Part shown: in pieces, positions 53,140 through 61,811 of the stretch
Numbering within the stretch: the first letter of the stretch is position 1
Layout of the letters: each line of letters starts with the position of its first letter
Assembly: GCA_031555145.1 (NCBI GenBank)
Contig: JAVBUR010000027.1
Coordinates: 1 to 64,000 of the forward strand
DNA from: JAJDIA01 sp031555145
Lineage (GTDB): Bacteria > Bacteroidota > Bacteroidia > Bacteroidales > Tannerellaceae
Length of the DNA: 64,000 bases
Direction of reading: 5' to 3'
Program-made: the position numbers and the translations under genes
The notes under the pieces: generated by a model
What the model was told of the DNA's origin: nothing
Seen by the model: the letters and a program-made list of their open reading frames with translations, nothing else
The model's database searches: none

Positions 53140-54912
53140 TTATAGAGAGTTTACATATTCGGTCAGGGCTTCAATGTCGGCTTTGGATACCTTCTTGTCG
53201 ATGCCGTGTTTATGTACTTCAAATACATCCTGCATGGTAGCTGCCCGTCCGTCGAACAGATAAGGAGCTGTACGCCACACTTCACGCAGGGTAGGTGTAT
53301 CCCATCCTTTTTCAAATTCGATATCCTGACCGATACGGTGCATTTTCATGTCGGTATAATAGGGGCCACTGTGACAGTCACCACATTTGAGGCGATCGAA
53401 GACTTTACGGCCTTCCTTTGCTTTTTCGGAAAGTTCGCCATCCACCAGGTAAGGGCTGGGCACGGGCGTGAGGGCTTTGAGGTAAGCGTTGACGCAATCG
53501 AGCAGTTCCTGGTCGGGTTCGTAAAATTGGATCAGACGGAAGCCTTTGTCTACAGCCAACTCGGCAGAAGCACGTATACCGGAGATCATACTCGGCGGGG
53601 TGACATGACTAAAGAGCATGCTCTTACAGTTCTTCGAGTTACCCACACCATCGTTCATCAGGTCCCAGTTCATACCGTCCATACGGGCATCGCCGGGATG
53701 GCAACCGTTACAGCTTTGCCAGTTCTGGAAACAATGGGCGGCGTCGTTGTAGTACTTTTCGCCTTTTTGTTCCGGCGTTTCTGTGCGTCCAGGGTTCATA
53801 TTGACAGCCGTCAGATCGAACGTATGAATATCCATCACATTCAGGATGTCGGCAAAATAGGTAGGAATAATCAGTTTATCGCCTGCCATAATCATTCGCC
53901 GGGGGCCATTTCCCTGCAAGGGGATACGCTGGCGGATACCATACAAGAAGGTGAGATCGTAGTCGAGGACAGCCTTATTAGGATACTTTACAAATTTTTC
54001 GCGCATGGCGGGATGATCGATCACACTGATCTCGTGCGTACCCGAGTGGGAGATGAAGATGGATTCGTCCGTACAAGTAATGCTCCAAATACCGGCTGCA
54101 CCTTTGTCGGGTTCGTCTACCAATACAGCACCCTGATAGGTCTGCGTTTCGGTATCGATCACACTGAAAGCGCTGGTATTCATCCAGCCCTGTTGCAGTT
54201 GGGAGGTGGGAACGGTAAAACGCCCCAAATTGTGCGATACATATATATATTTACCGTCGGGCGTGATACACATGCCGCGCAGGGCATTGCTGCCGTTAGC
54301 CAACTGGATGTCTTTCACCTTGGTAAATCCTTTCATTTCAATCACCGACACGCAACTGGCTACCACATCCAAATCAGCACGTTGGGCAGGCAGGTAGTTG
54401 GATACGTACAGGTAATTACCATCTTTACTGAACACGGCGCACTTCGGTTCACGCAATACATGGACGGTGCGTACTACTTTTCGCATGACCGGATCAACTT
54501 CTGATATCGTACCGGCAAACTGGTTACAGACATAGATGAGTTTCTTGTCCGGGCCAAACATTGGATAACAGGCACCGGAACCGGTCACAATGGAAGCCTC
54601 TACCCTACCCGTTTCCAGGGAAAGGATATTCAGGCGGCCGATCGTCTCAAACGTGGTGATATACGCCACATCATCTCCAAGCAGGATACCGGTTGGCATT
54701 TCGTCCATCGGAAAGGAGCGAAGCAATGTCTGTCCGTCGGCAGCGAACAAGTCTACCCGCTTCAAGCCTTTTTGTGTCATCAGCATTTCTCCCTTTCCGT
54801 TCACTACCACATCGGTGGTAAAGAAAGGCGTATGTTCTGCCATAGCCGAAAAGCTACAGCAGAGCAAACACGCCGTCAGAAAGTTTTTAATCATGCATTT
54901 TAGTATTCTCAT
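53140..54912 (-). CDS. Periplasmic propeller protein with two haem c sites
   Basis: This protein of about 590 residues begins with a signal peptide (MRILKCMIKNFL to SAMA); the ATG at 54921 three codons earlier is an alternative. The N-terminal ~350 residues are a seven-bladed YncE-like propeller (YVSNYLPAQRA, YIYVSHNLG). The C-terminal part carries CNGCH at residues 404-408 and CGDCH at 513-517 (numbered from 54921), the pattern of MauG/cytochrome-c-peroxidase-like di-haem domains. It is likely an electron carrier or oxidase, and the best candidate partner of the CcsBA synthase. IclR is 19 bases upstream. Confidence 0.82.
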   Translation of the reverse strand: MRILKCMIKNFLTACLLCCSFSAMAEHTPFFTTDVVVNGKGEMLMTQKGLKRVDLFAADGQTLLRSFPMDEMPTGILLGDDVAYITTFETIGRLNILSLETGRVEASIVTGSGACYPMFGPDKKLIYVCNQFAGTISEVDPVMRKVVRTVHVLREPKCAVFSKDGNYLYVSNYLPAQRADLDVVASCVSVIEMKGFTKVKDIQLANGSNALRGMCITPDGKYIYVSHNLGRFTVPTSQLQQGWMNTSAFSVIDTETQTYQGAVLVDEPDKGAAGIWSITCTDESIFISHSGTHEISVIDHPAMREKFVKYPNKAVLDYDLTFLYGIRQRIPLQGNGPRRMIMAGDKLIIPTYFADILNVMDIHTFDLTAVNMNPGRTETPEQKGEKYYNDAAHCFQNWQSCNGCHPGDARMDGMNWDLMNDGVGNSKNCKSMLFSHVTPPSMISGIRASAELAVDKGFRLIQFYEPDQELLDCVNAYLKALTPVPSPYLVDGELSEKAKEGRKVFDRLKCGDCHSGPYYTDMKMHRIGQDIEFEKGWDTPTLREVWRTAPYLFDGRAATMQDVFEVHKHGIDKKVSKADIEALTEYVNSL

Positions 54913-54931
54913 GGTATTCAATATAGTCTCT

Positions 54932-55735
54932 TTATTGCCCGGAACTATGCCCCATCTCTGAAGATATTTGGCGGGCTACTTTCATTATACATTGTGCTGA
55001 AGAAATCACCACCTCACGCAACAACCGGTCTTTCGGACCCGAGATCCAAATAGCGCCGCAAGGATACCCGGTATAGTTGAACAAAGGTGCACCGATACAG
55101 ATCACACCGTTCAGTTCTTCCTCGTTGTCGAGAGCAAAGCCATAACGGCGTACTTTCTCCAATTCTTCAAGGTAGGCCTCCTGTGTCGTGATGGTGCGCT
55201 CATTGAACTGCGGAAAAGTCATGTACGAAAGGTAACGGTCGCGAACCGTATTAGGCAGATAGGCCATGATTGCCTTGCCCGGCGCGGAGCAGTGCAGTTC
55301 GAACGGTTTCCCGGGCGAGAGCATAAAGCGGAAAGCATGGTGCCCCTGTGCCTGTTCGATAAAGATTCCTTTCTCGTCGCCCAGCACACCGAAGCAGGCT
55401 GTTTCCTTCACCTGGTCGCGCAAATCGCGCAGATGGGGAACGACAGTTTCCAGCAGGTTATGCTCGTTCAGCGAACGAAACCCCAGATTAAGCATCTTCA
55501 GCGATAAGCGATAGCGCTTAGCATCTTCCTTATAATATAGGTACTCCAGACGAACAAGGGTATTCAGAATACGATACGCCGTGGTTTGCGAGATATCAAG
55601 ATCGTTCTTAATGTCCTGCAATGACTTTCCTTCCGGACATAGCGACAGATATTCAAGCACCGCAATTCCTTTTTCGAGGTTGGGTACCTTATAATTATCG
55701 TCTACTTTTTCCATATTCGGAGGCACGTTTTCCAT
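54932..55735 (-). CDS. IclR family transcriptional regulator
   Basis: This 267-residue protein is started at ATG 55735 (longest frame adds 10 residues). The N-terminal winged helix is clear (GIAVLEYLSLCPEGKS, DLDISQTTAYRILNTLVRLEYL) and the C-terminal effector domain shows LSPGKPFELHCSAPGKAIMAYLP and GAIWISGPKDRL. IclR proteins usually sense small carboxylic or keto acids. It is first in the thirteen-gene cluster, so it probably controls it. The minus strand reads TATTTTTG at 55804-55811, a -7 match. Confidence 0.92.
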   Translation of the reverse strand: MENVPPNMEKVDDNYKVPNLEKGIAVLEYLSLCPEGKSLQDIKNDLDISQTTAYRILNTLVRLEYLYYKEDAKRYRLSLKMLNLGFRSLNEHNLLETVVPHLRDLRDQVKETACFGVLGDEKGIFIEQAQGHHAFRFMLSPGKPFELHCSAPGKAIMAYLPNTVRDRYLSYMTFPQFNERTITTQEAYLEELEKVRRYGFALDNEEELNGVICIGAPLFNYTGYPCGAIWISGPKDRLLREVVISSAQCIMKVARQISSEMGHSSGQ

Positions 55736-55803
55736 ATTTGAAATTACTTTCCAAATCCCATTCAAATATAAGAAGCGTTAGATGAAGTACATACACAGAA
55801 TTG

Positions 55804-55811
55804 CAAAAATA
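55804..55811 (-). promoter_or_regulatory. -7 element upstream of IclR
   Basis: TATTTTTG on the minus strand is an exact TAnnTTTG match, 69 bases before the IclR ATG at 55735. No -33 box is clear at standard spacing. Confidence 0.4.
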
Positions 55812-55876
55812 CGTTAAGTATGTTGTAGAGCATATTCGTCTGCCTAAAGCGCCAACTACCAGAAGTGAATCCTGCG

Positions 55877-56110
55877 TCAAAAAGAATAATTCCAGTCTAT
55901 AGCCAAGATATTATTGACGAGTGATCGATGCTGGTAATCTTCACGCAGGTAGTATATATCTAATTGATAATGACGCGAAAAACCATAGGAAAAGCCTGCG
56001 AAATAACGGATTTTATTGAACCGGCCGCCTTCAATGGGAGCAATCTTATGATAAGGATCAGTTGCAACAAAGGATTTCAGGCTCTTCCGACAGGCATAAA
56101 ACCCGGGCAA
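55877..56110 (-). pseudogene. C-terminal remnant of a DUF2490 protein
   Basis: The minus-strand frame ends at TGA 55877 and reads GRFNKIRYFAGFSYGFSRHY followed by LDIYYLREDY and WNYSF, the beta-barrel tail of DUF2490 outer-membrane proteins. The N-terminal two thirds are missing, so it cannot be functional. Confidence 0.65.
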
Positions 56111-56490
56111 ATATAGTGTTTTTACGGGTATCCGCCTTACAGAAAAGGATGATATTCTGAGGCGTTAAATCAAAAAGGACGTGCTTTGTTGAGCGTGGAA
56201 GTCTTTGATATGTAGGCAAATGTAGGTAATTTCCAAACAAACAACGCCTCAAACAAGCCAAAATATTATCTTTAGTAACTGATAAATCCGGTATCACCAT
56301 ACTATCACCTGTGTGAAACAGCCTCTGCGAGACACCGAGGGCGTACTTGTAATGCAAGCCATATTTGAATGTTTCGTCGCTAAAAAGTAATTTTAAGACC
56401 GCTTTATCAGAGTAAGCTGGGTGCTTTTTGAATTTAAACTCAGCTTCCTGTTCCTGGAATAGGCGAGAAAGGTCTGATCGTATATTCCGG
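56058..56490 (-). other. Open minus-strand frame of unknown origin
   Basis: A minus-strand frame continues from about 56490 to a stop at 56058 and reads IRSDLSRLFQEQEAEF then, further on, KKHPAYSDKAVLKLLF and YGLHYKYALGVSQRLF. The composition looks coding, but it overlaps the DUF2490 remnant in another frame. A weak likeness to the N-terminus of serine acetyltransferases of polysaccharide loci is possible. It is probably another remnant; nothing else was recognised in 55812-56536. Confidence 0.3.
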
Positions 56491-56536
56491 AAAGGCTAAC
56501 AGCCCATGTTTCTGCATTGTATACGGAAGAAAAACA

Positions 56537-56788
56537 CTATTCCCTGTTTGCAATCCCAAAAGGAATATGTACAGCCGGGATCTTGTCGATCTGATCCAGG
56601 TGTACCAGTTGATCATCGAAGAAGATATGGGGTTTCATGATATTCAGCATCTACGACATCCCGGCGGCAATACCACTTTCAAGGGCACTTTTCACATCAT
56701 CTTCATTGGCAAAAAGGAACAATGAAACATTAAACAAAGCGCTTGAGGCTACGGCTATGACTAATTTTTGCTCGATTGGGTAGGGCAT
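56537..56788 (-). pseudogene. Deleted copy of the 5'-nucleotidase gene
   Basis: Three blocks match the intact gene at 57904-58827: its C-terminus (56537-56649), a middle block (56659-56731) and its N-terminus (56732-56788). Compared with the intact copy, 375 and 297 bases are missing, both multiples of three. The first deletion lies at a TATTCAGCA repeat, present twice in the intact gene (58008 and 58389). A TAG at that junction cuts the frame to about 45 codons, so it is a pseudogene. Confidence 0.9.
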
Positions 56789-56800
56789 TGCTTTCTGTTT

Positions 56801-57832
56801 TTAGTTGGTTGCATTGCAATTATTATCATCTGCCTGAGATTTCAGTTCTCTAATCGCCCTGTCAAAATCACTCTCGTATTGTAGCATTTCTTTACGGCGA
56901 TACGTTTCAAACTCTTGTGTTGCCTTTTCGATCGCTTGTTTATGCGAAACTGTTCCTGCATTGAGAAGTAAAGAGCGATTGCCAACAGAAAGGATCTCGT
57001 CCAGCTTCCCTATCCATTGCTGCATTGTCATTGCATGTTGCTCGACAGCTTGCAATTCGGCGAAATCAAGATATTGAGACACCAATAGATTCAACACCTG
57101 CAATTCTTTCTCAGACAGATAGTTCTTTGCAATTTTGACATCATCACGCGTTATATAATTCCCTTTAAAGTTGGTCATACCTACCATTGGTTTATCGGCA
57201 TCTACTCTATGATAGATTACTTCTGCTGCTGTATGTTGGTGAGCGGCATAGTGCATCTTATTTTGCACAGTAGCAAAAAACTGGCGGGTCATATCTGCCT
57301 GTAGATCATAATCCACAGATGTGGTGTAAATATCCGTTACTTGTTGATACAAATTACGTTCACTCGAACGAATGTCCCTGACTCGTTGCAGTAACTCACG
57401 AAAATAGCGATTCCCATTCCCTTTGAGGCGCTCATCGTCCATCGTAAATCCTTTTTGGATATATTCATGCAGTCGTTGTGTAGCCCATTGCCTGAAACGT
57501 GTTGCCACTTGTGATTTCACCCGATATCCAATAGCGATAATCATATCCAAATTGTAGTGTTCAATCTGTCTTTTCACCGACCGGTTACCCTCCTGACGAA
57601 CTAACAAGAAATCCTTGTGAGTTGCGTCTTTTTGCAATTCGCTGTCTTCTAAAATACTGTTAATATGCAGACTTACATTTTGTTGCGTCGTATCAAACAG
57701 CATAGCTATTTGCTGCTGCGAAAGCCAAACATCCTGGCCGTCAAAACGGACATTAATGTTAGTAACCCCATTATCGTCCTGATACAGGACAAATTGGCTG
57801 TTAGCTGGTTGCATTTTATCGTTAGGCATCAT
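56801..57832 (-). CDS. RhuM family protein
   Basis: This protein of about 343 residues has the RhuM layout: an N-terminal winged-helix-like part (VRFDGQDVWLSQQQIAMLFDTTQQNVSLHINSI), a conserved centre (RQIEHYNLDMIIAIGYRVKS, ATRFRQWATQRLHEYIQKGF) and a helical C-terminus with coiled-coil character. RhuM proteins are found in pathogenicity islands, near Fic or restriction genes. No Fic partner is present. It lies between the intact nucleotidase (71 bases away) and its deleted copy (12 bases), so it is probably cargo moved or trapped by the duplication. Confidence 0.88.
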   Translation of the reverse strand: MMPNDKMQPANSQFVLYQDDNGVTNINVRFDGQDVWLSQQQIAMLFDTTQQNVSLHINSILEDSELQKDATHKDFLLVRQEGNRSVKRQIEHYNLDMIIAIGYRVKSQVATRFRQWATQRLHEYIQKGFTMDDERLKGNGNRYFRELLQRVRDIRSSERNLYQQVTDIYTTSVDYDLQADMTRQFFATVQNKMHYAAHQHTAAEVIYHRVDADKPMVGMTNFKGNYITRDDVKIAKNYLSEKELQVLNLLVSQYLDFAELQAVEQHAMTMQQWIGKLDEILSVGNRSLLLNAGTVSHKQAIEKATQEFETYRRKEMLQYESDFDRAIRELKSQADDNNCNATN

Positions 57833-57903
57833 TTTCACCACTCCAAAGATATGGAATCCTCAACACTTTCCCGTATTTTGATTAGAATTTTTCCCATCAG
57901 AAA

Positions 57904-58827
57904 CTATTCCCTGTTTGCAATCCCAAAAGGAATATGTACCGCCGGGATCTTGTCGATATGATCCAGGTGCACCAGTTGATCATCGAAGAAGATATGGGGT
58001 TTCATGATATTCAGCACACGGGCTTTATCTATTCCACCCAGGAAGAAAGCCTCGTCCACGTCTACTTTCCAATGATTGAGGGTATTGATCATCCGTTCAT
58101 GTGCAGGCGCATTACGGGCGGTGACAATAGCGGTTTTCAGGATGCGGGTATAGGTCGGATCATCTTTCAGTTTCCGTTGTTCCAGTTTCTGATAATAGGA
58201 TATCTTTTTCAGCAATTCTATGACAGGCCCCGAATGTAAAGGTTCTGCCGCATGTTCGGTTTCGTATTGATGATAGGTTGCAAGGCCTGTCTCCTTATAG
58301 ACCTTTTCAGCCTCATCATCGGCCAGCACCCCATCAAAGTCGAAGGCGATCCGTAGTTCCGCATCACCCTCATCGTCCACTGCTTTGGTATTCAGCACCT
58401 TCCCGGCAGCAATACCACTTTCAAGGGCACTTTTCACATCATCTTCATTGGCAGAAAGGAACAATGAAACATTAAATGCCGGCAGATACTGAAAATGAGG
58501 CGAACCCGAAGAAAAACCCGCCCGTGTAATATTCAGTCCATACTGCTTGATGGAGTTAAACGCCCTCATACCAGTTTCCGGACTATTGCGCGACATCAAA
58601 ACCACTTCTACCGGCTGTTCTTCCGGAAACGAATCATTCAACCGCAGTAAACGACTCACAAAAGGGAAAGCTACCCCTTTCTCAAACGTCCTGTCCACAT
58701 GCTTCTTTTGGTAATCTTTATAAGCCTGCTCACCTTTGGCCTTAAAGATACTATCCGACTCCGTCAGATCAAACAAAGCGCTTGAGGCTACGGCTATGAC
58801 TAATTTTTTTTCTATTGGATATGGCAT
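57904..58827 (-). CDS. 5'-nucleotidase
   Basis: This 307-residue cytosolic protein belongs to the PF06189 5'-nucleotidase family, related to vertebrate cN-I. The nucleophile and acid Asp lie in IAFDFDGVLADDE (residues ~160-172); other conserved blocks are VLMSRNSPETGMRAFNSI, TAIVTARNAPAHERMI and GGIDKARVL followed by HIFFDDQ. It removes phosphate from nucleoside monophosphates. It looks complete, and a nearly identical but deleted copy is at 56537-56788. It comes 37 bases after the helicase gene, so it may share its transcript. Confidence 0.9.
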   Translation of the reverse strand: MPYPIEKKLVIAVASSALFDLTESDSIFKAKGEQAYKDYQKKHVDRTFEKGVAFPFVSRLLRLNDSFPEEQPVEVVLMSRNSPETGMRAFNSIKQYGLNITRAGFSSGSPHFQYLPAFNVSLFLSANEDDVKSALESGIAAGKVLNTKAVDDEGDAELRIAFDFDGVLADDEAEKVYKETGLATYHQYETEHAAEPLHSGPVIELLKKISYYQKLEQRKLKDDPTYTRILKTAIVTARNAPAHERMINTLNHWKVDVDEAFFLGGIDKARVLNIMKPHIFFDDQLVHLDHIDKIPAVHIPFGIANRE

Positions 58828-58863
58828 TTCTTCTAGATTATAAGATACGAATTAATCAACACC

Positions 58864-61242
58864 TCAACCCTCCACCTTTCCCAAATACTCCCCTATCACC
58901 ATAAACTCATCCGTTTCTTCTTCCAAGACAATCGGGTCGTAGTCCTTATTTTTTGGTTTCAGTGAAATGCGTTCATGCAACCATTCTTCGGTTTCGCGAT
59001 CATAAGATTTCTCACTGACGTACTGTTTGATAGAATAACTACCACCATTATCCGGATCATAGTAGTTATGATGTTGGACAAGAACAATTTTCCCATTTCG
59101 GCTCCCAGCTACATTATTTCGAAACACACACAGATCACCATCGTTGATTAGAGGTTCCATGGAATGCCCAAAAGCTTTGACGACAAACATATTTCGATTC
59201 AGCCGTCCTATGCCTTCAACTTTTACCCAACCTAATTCATCGACAACTTGCCCTTCTCCAAACTTTCCACATGCCGCCTTGATTGAATAGTAAGGAAGAA
59301 AATCCACGTATTTTACATCATCATTAACTTCTGGTTCAACTCGAACATCCTTCGATATATATTCTGATGCCACTTCATTTTCAACAGATTTCAACTGACT
59401 TCTGAAATGGTCTGCCAATGCCATATCGCAGAAATATACATAACAGCCCTTCATTCCTCTCGTCATCAGTGTTCGATAGGTGTTCTTTATAATCTGATCC
59501 GTTTGCTGTTTTGCCTTGTCCGGGTCGTTTCTCATCATGCCTATGATTCCTCTTACTGATTTGTCATTAGCTGATCGCTCAGTAACATCGGTAATAACAT
59601 CACCGTCACTATATCTTATATCATTACCGACTACCACCCCGACATAATCCAATTCCAATCCTTGACAAGTATGTATACAGCCAATTTCATTGATCGATTC
59701 CGGAGCAATAATCCACTTACTTCCGTCTTCTTTCAGATTCCAGCGCATCTTGAAGTCGAATTCATCAATGACCACATCGTATGCAGAGGAGTTCTTACTA
59801 CTGGCCCAATCCCAACAATAACCAGCGACCATCCTCGATTTATTATTCAGCTTGTTTTTCTTCTCAATCTCTCTACGTAGTTCATTCGGGTCTGAAAATA
59901 CTCTGAAATCAAAGTCTTCCTGAGAAAGACTAATATTAGCAGTTTCACGTATCTGCAATGTATTGTCCAGCCAACTCAAATAACCATCAGAACCATTACA
60001 CCGAAATTGCGAACTAAGTTTCAGATGCTGAACAAGCGCACCACAGCTTTTTGCCCAGTTCTCGATAGACTGCTTCGACCCGATATCACTAATATGAATC
60101 TTCTGGTTATCGTCCACAAAGAAAATAGCCATTTTAGAAGCGGCGATTATTTCCAACACCTGGTTCTCCCCCAGATTCTGATAAAGACCACTTTTAAAAT
60201 TCAGTCGATGGGCCTCATCAGCTATTAAGACATCAAATGGATAATCTTTCTTCTCATAAAAACTGCCACTCCCTCCAAAAAGAGCCTTAATTCGACTTAC
60301 CGGGATTGTACCGGCCAACTTATTTGCATATACTTCGCGCGGAGCCGCATTTTTTGAGACATAACGTGCCACTAGTCGTCTCTTCGTATATTCAATCAAC
60401 AGATTAATCGCCACAACACTTTTACCCGTACCAGGGCCTCCTTCCACAATCAACACTTGCTTTTTGCCCTGCCCGATACGAGCAGACATGGCAAGTGCTG
60501 TTTCATAAACGACCTTTTGCTCATCCAATAAGATAAACTCCTGATTACCCTTTAACATGGATGCAAGCGCATCTGCCAGTTGTTTAGATGGTGCTATTTT
60601 ACCATTCTCAATAACATACAGTACATCCTTTTTACTCGCATACTTTACATGTTGTCTGATGAACTCTCTTAACTTACCGGCATCGGATTTAAGAAAAACA
60701 GGAGCTCGCTCTATATATTTCTGATAAAAAGGATGCGTAATCACATGATCCGGAGAATAGTTATGTAAATAGGCGCAAGGTTCAATAGTAATATGCTCAT
60801 TGCGCACCGTTTCATTATAATCATAAATGATTGCAGCATACGACCATGCCTGATACGATGGATGGGCAGTTTCACTTTCTCCTTGTTGAAAACGCGTTCT
60901 AACAAGACCATCCTTTTCTGTCAGTTGAGCATTTTCCCACTGTTTCAGTTCTATGATGATTACTTTATCTTTCCATTCACTATCCTGTCCGGTAATAATA
61001 AAGTCTATCCTTTTAGAGGTTAAAGGAACCTGATATTCTATAGCTATACCTGAATCATCTGGTATAGCCTCTGTGTTCAGTACATTATGCATATACATCA
61101 TGGAATTCTTCCAGGAAAATTTTTCATTGGGCGATGTATGACGACCTAAATGTGTATAAAAAGCAGTATCGATCCGATCCGCAATCACCCCATTAAAAAC
61201 GTCCTCGATAAAACCATGCTTAGTTGAAGAATACACGATCAT
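58864..61242 (-). CDS. Nuclease-helicase-S24 peptidase fusion (DUF2075)
   Basis: This 792-residue protein has three parts. Residues ~65-145 look like a PD-(D/E)XK nuclease: Asp80 in KRIDF and Glu98/Lys100 in IIIELK. Residues ~235-620 are a DUF2075 SF1-type helicase, with Walker A EGGPGTGKS at 267-275, DEAH at 342-345 and CQGLELDYVGVVVG. Residues ~645-792 resemble the S24/LexA peptidase, with nucleophile Ser694 in GHSMEP and Lys739 in YSIKQ, so the catalytic dyad is kept. Its start overlaps the MazG gene by four bases. A phage or DNA-damage sensor-effector role is an inference. Confidence 0.85.
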   Translation of the reverse strand: MIVYSSTKHGFIEDVFNGVIADRIDTAFYTHLGRHTSPNEKFSWKNSMMYMHNVLNTEAIPDDSGIAIEYQVPLTSKRIDFIITGQDSEWKDKVIIIELKQWENAQLTEKDGLVRTRFQQGESETAHPSYQAWSYAAIIYDYNETVRNEHITIEPCAYLHNYSPDHVITHPFYQKYIERAPVFLKSDAGKLREFIRQHVKYASKKDVLYVIENGKIAPSKQLADALASMLKGNQEFILLDEQKVVYETALAMSARIGQGKKQVLIVEGGPGTGKSVVAINLLIEYTKRRLVARYVSKNAAPREVYANKLAGTIPVSRIKALFGGSGSFYEKKDYPFDVLIADEAHRLNFKSGLYQNLGENQVLEIIAASKMAIFFVDDNQKIHISDIGSKQSIENWAKSCGALVQHLKLSSQFRCNGSDGYLSWLDNTLQIRETANISLSQEDFDFRVFSDPNELRREIEKKNKLNNKSRMVAGYCWDWASSKNSSAYDVVIDEFDFKMRWNLKEDGSKWIIAPESINEIGCIHTCQGLELDYVGVVVGNDIRYSDGDVITDVTERSANDKSVRGIIGMMRNDPDKAKQQTDQIIKNTYRTLMTRGMKGCYVYFCDMALADHFRSQLKSVENEVASEYISKDVRVEPEVNDDVKYVDFLPYYSIKAACGKFGEGQVVDELGWVKVEGIGRLNRNMFVVKAFGHSMEPLINDGDLCVFRNNVAGSRNGKIVLVQHHNYYDPDNGGSYSIKQYVSEKSYDRETEEWLHERISLKPKNKDYDPIVLEEETDEFMVIGEYLGKVEG

Positions 61243-61580
61243 AATTCATTGTATTTCTTTGCGTTTCCTTTAGCCTTTCCTACAGGGTATTTTTCTGAAT
61301 TCTTCCGTATTTTATCTATCATTATAGTCTTAATATCCAAGTCATATTTATGAGCCAGCAGAAATGCATAATTAAAGATATCGGCCAATTCTTCTTTAAT
61401 TCTATCAACAGACACATCCTCTGCCTTTTTCCACAAAAAAGCCTCATTCAGTTCAGAGGCCTCTATTGACAGCGCAAGTGCCAAATCTTTACCATTATGA
61501 AACTGCGCCCAATCTCTTTCTTCGGAAAAGGCAACTACTTGTTCCATTATATCAGCTAAGTCGGAATAATATTCGGGCAT
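61239..61580 (-). CDS. MazG-like nucleotide pyrophosphohydrolase
   Basis: This 113-residue protein is a compact all-alpha NTP pyrophosphohydrolase of the MazG/iMazG type. The metal-binding Glu residues lie in LALALSIEASELNEAF and KEELADIFNYAFLLAHK, and the C-terminal KIRKNSEKYPVGKAKG is characteristic. It converts NTPs or dNTPs to monophosphates and PPi. It is first in a two-gene operon, overlapping the nuclease-helicase start by four bases (ATGA). Small MazG proteins of this type are often found beside defence genes and could deplete or edit nucleotides. Confidence 0.88.
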   Translation of the reverse strand: MPEYYSDLADIMEQVVAFSEERDWAQFHNGKDLALALSIEASELNEAFLWKKAEDVSVDRIKEELADIFNYAFLLAHKYDLDIKTIMIDKIRKNSEKYPVGKAKGNAKKYNEL

Positions 61581-61703
61581 ACTTAAAGGATTCTACTAAA
61601 ATAAACATATAATCTGTAATCCTACAAAGGTATTGATTTTTATGACTATACAACAAACAAATCTACAAAACATTACCATAACAAAACTACTCTTCCACTC
61701 ATA

Positions 61704-61793
61704 CTATCCAACCCTCCACCCTCCCTTTATCTTACTCTCTTCCTGCAAGATAGCGGGTGGATAGTTCCTCCCAAACTATCCACCTACTATCCA
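61704..61793. repeat. CTATCCA repeats and hairpin downstream of VapE
   Basis: CTATCCA occurs at 61704, 61776 and 61787, and inverted within 61759-61765. GGTGGATAGTT (61756-61766) pairs perfectly with AACTATCCACC (61774-61784) over a 7-base loop. It lies 28 bases after the VapE stop and may terminate that transcript, though no T-run is present. The remaining bases of 61581-61811 show nothing else. Confidence 0.6.
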
Positions 61794-61811
61794 CCCGGTA
61801 ATTGCGTTTTT

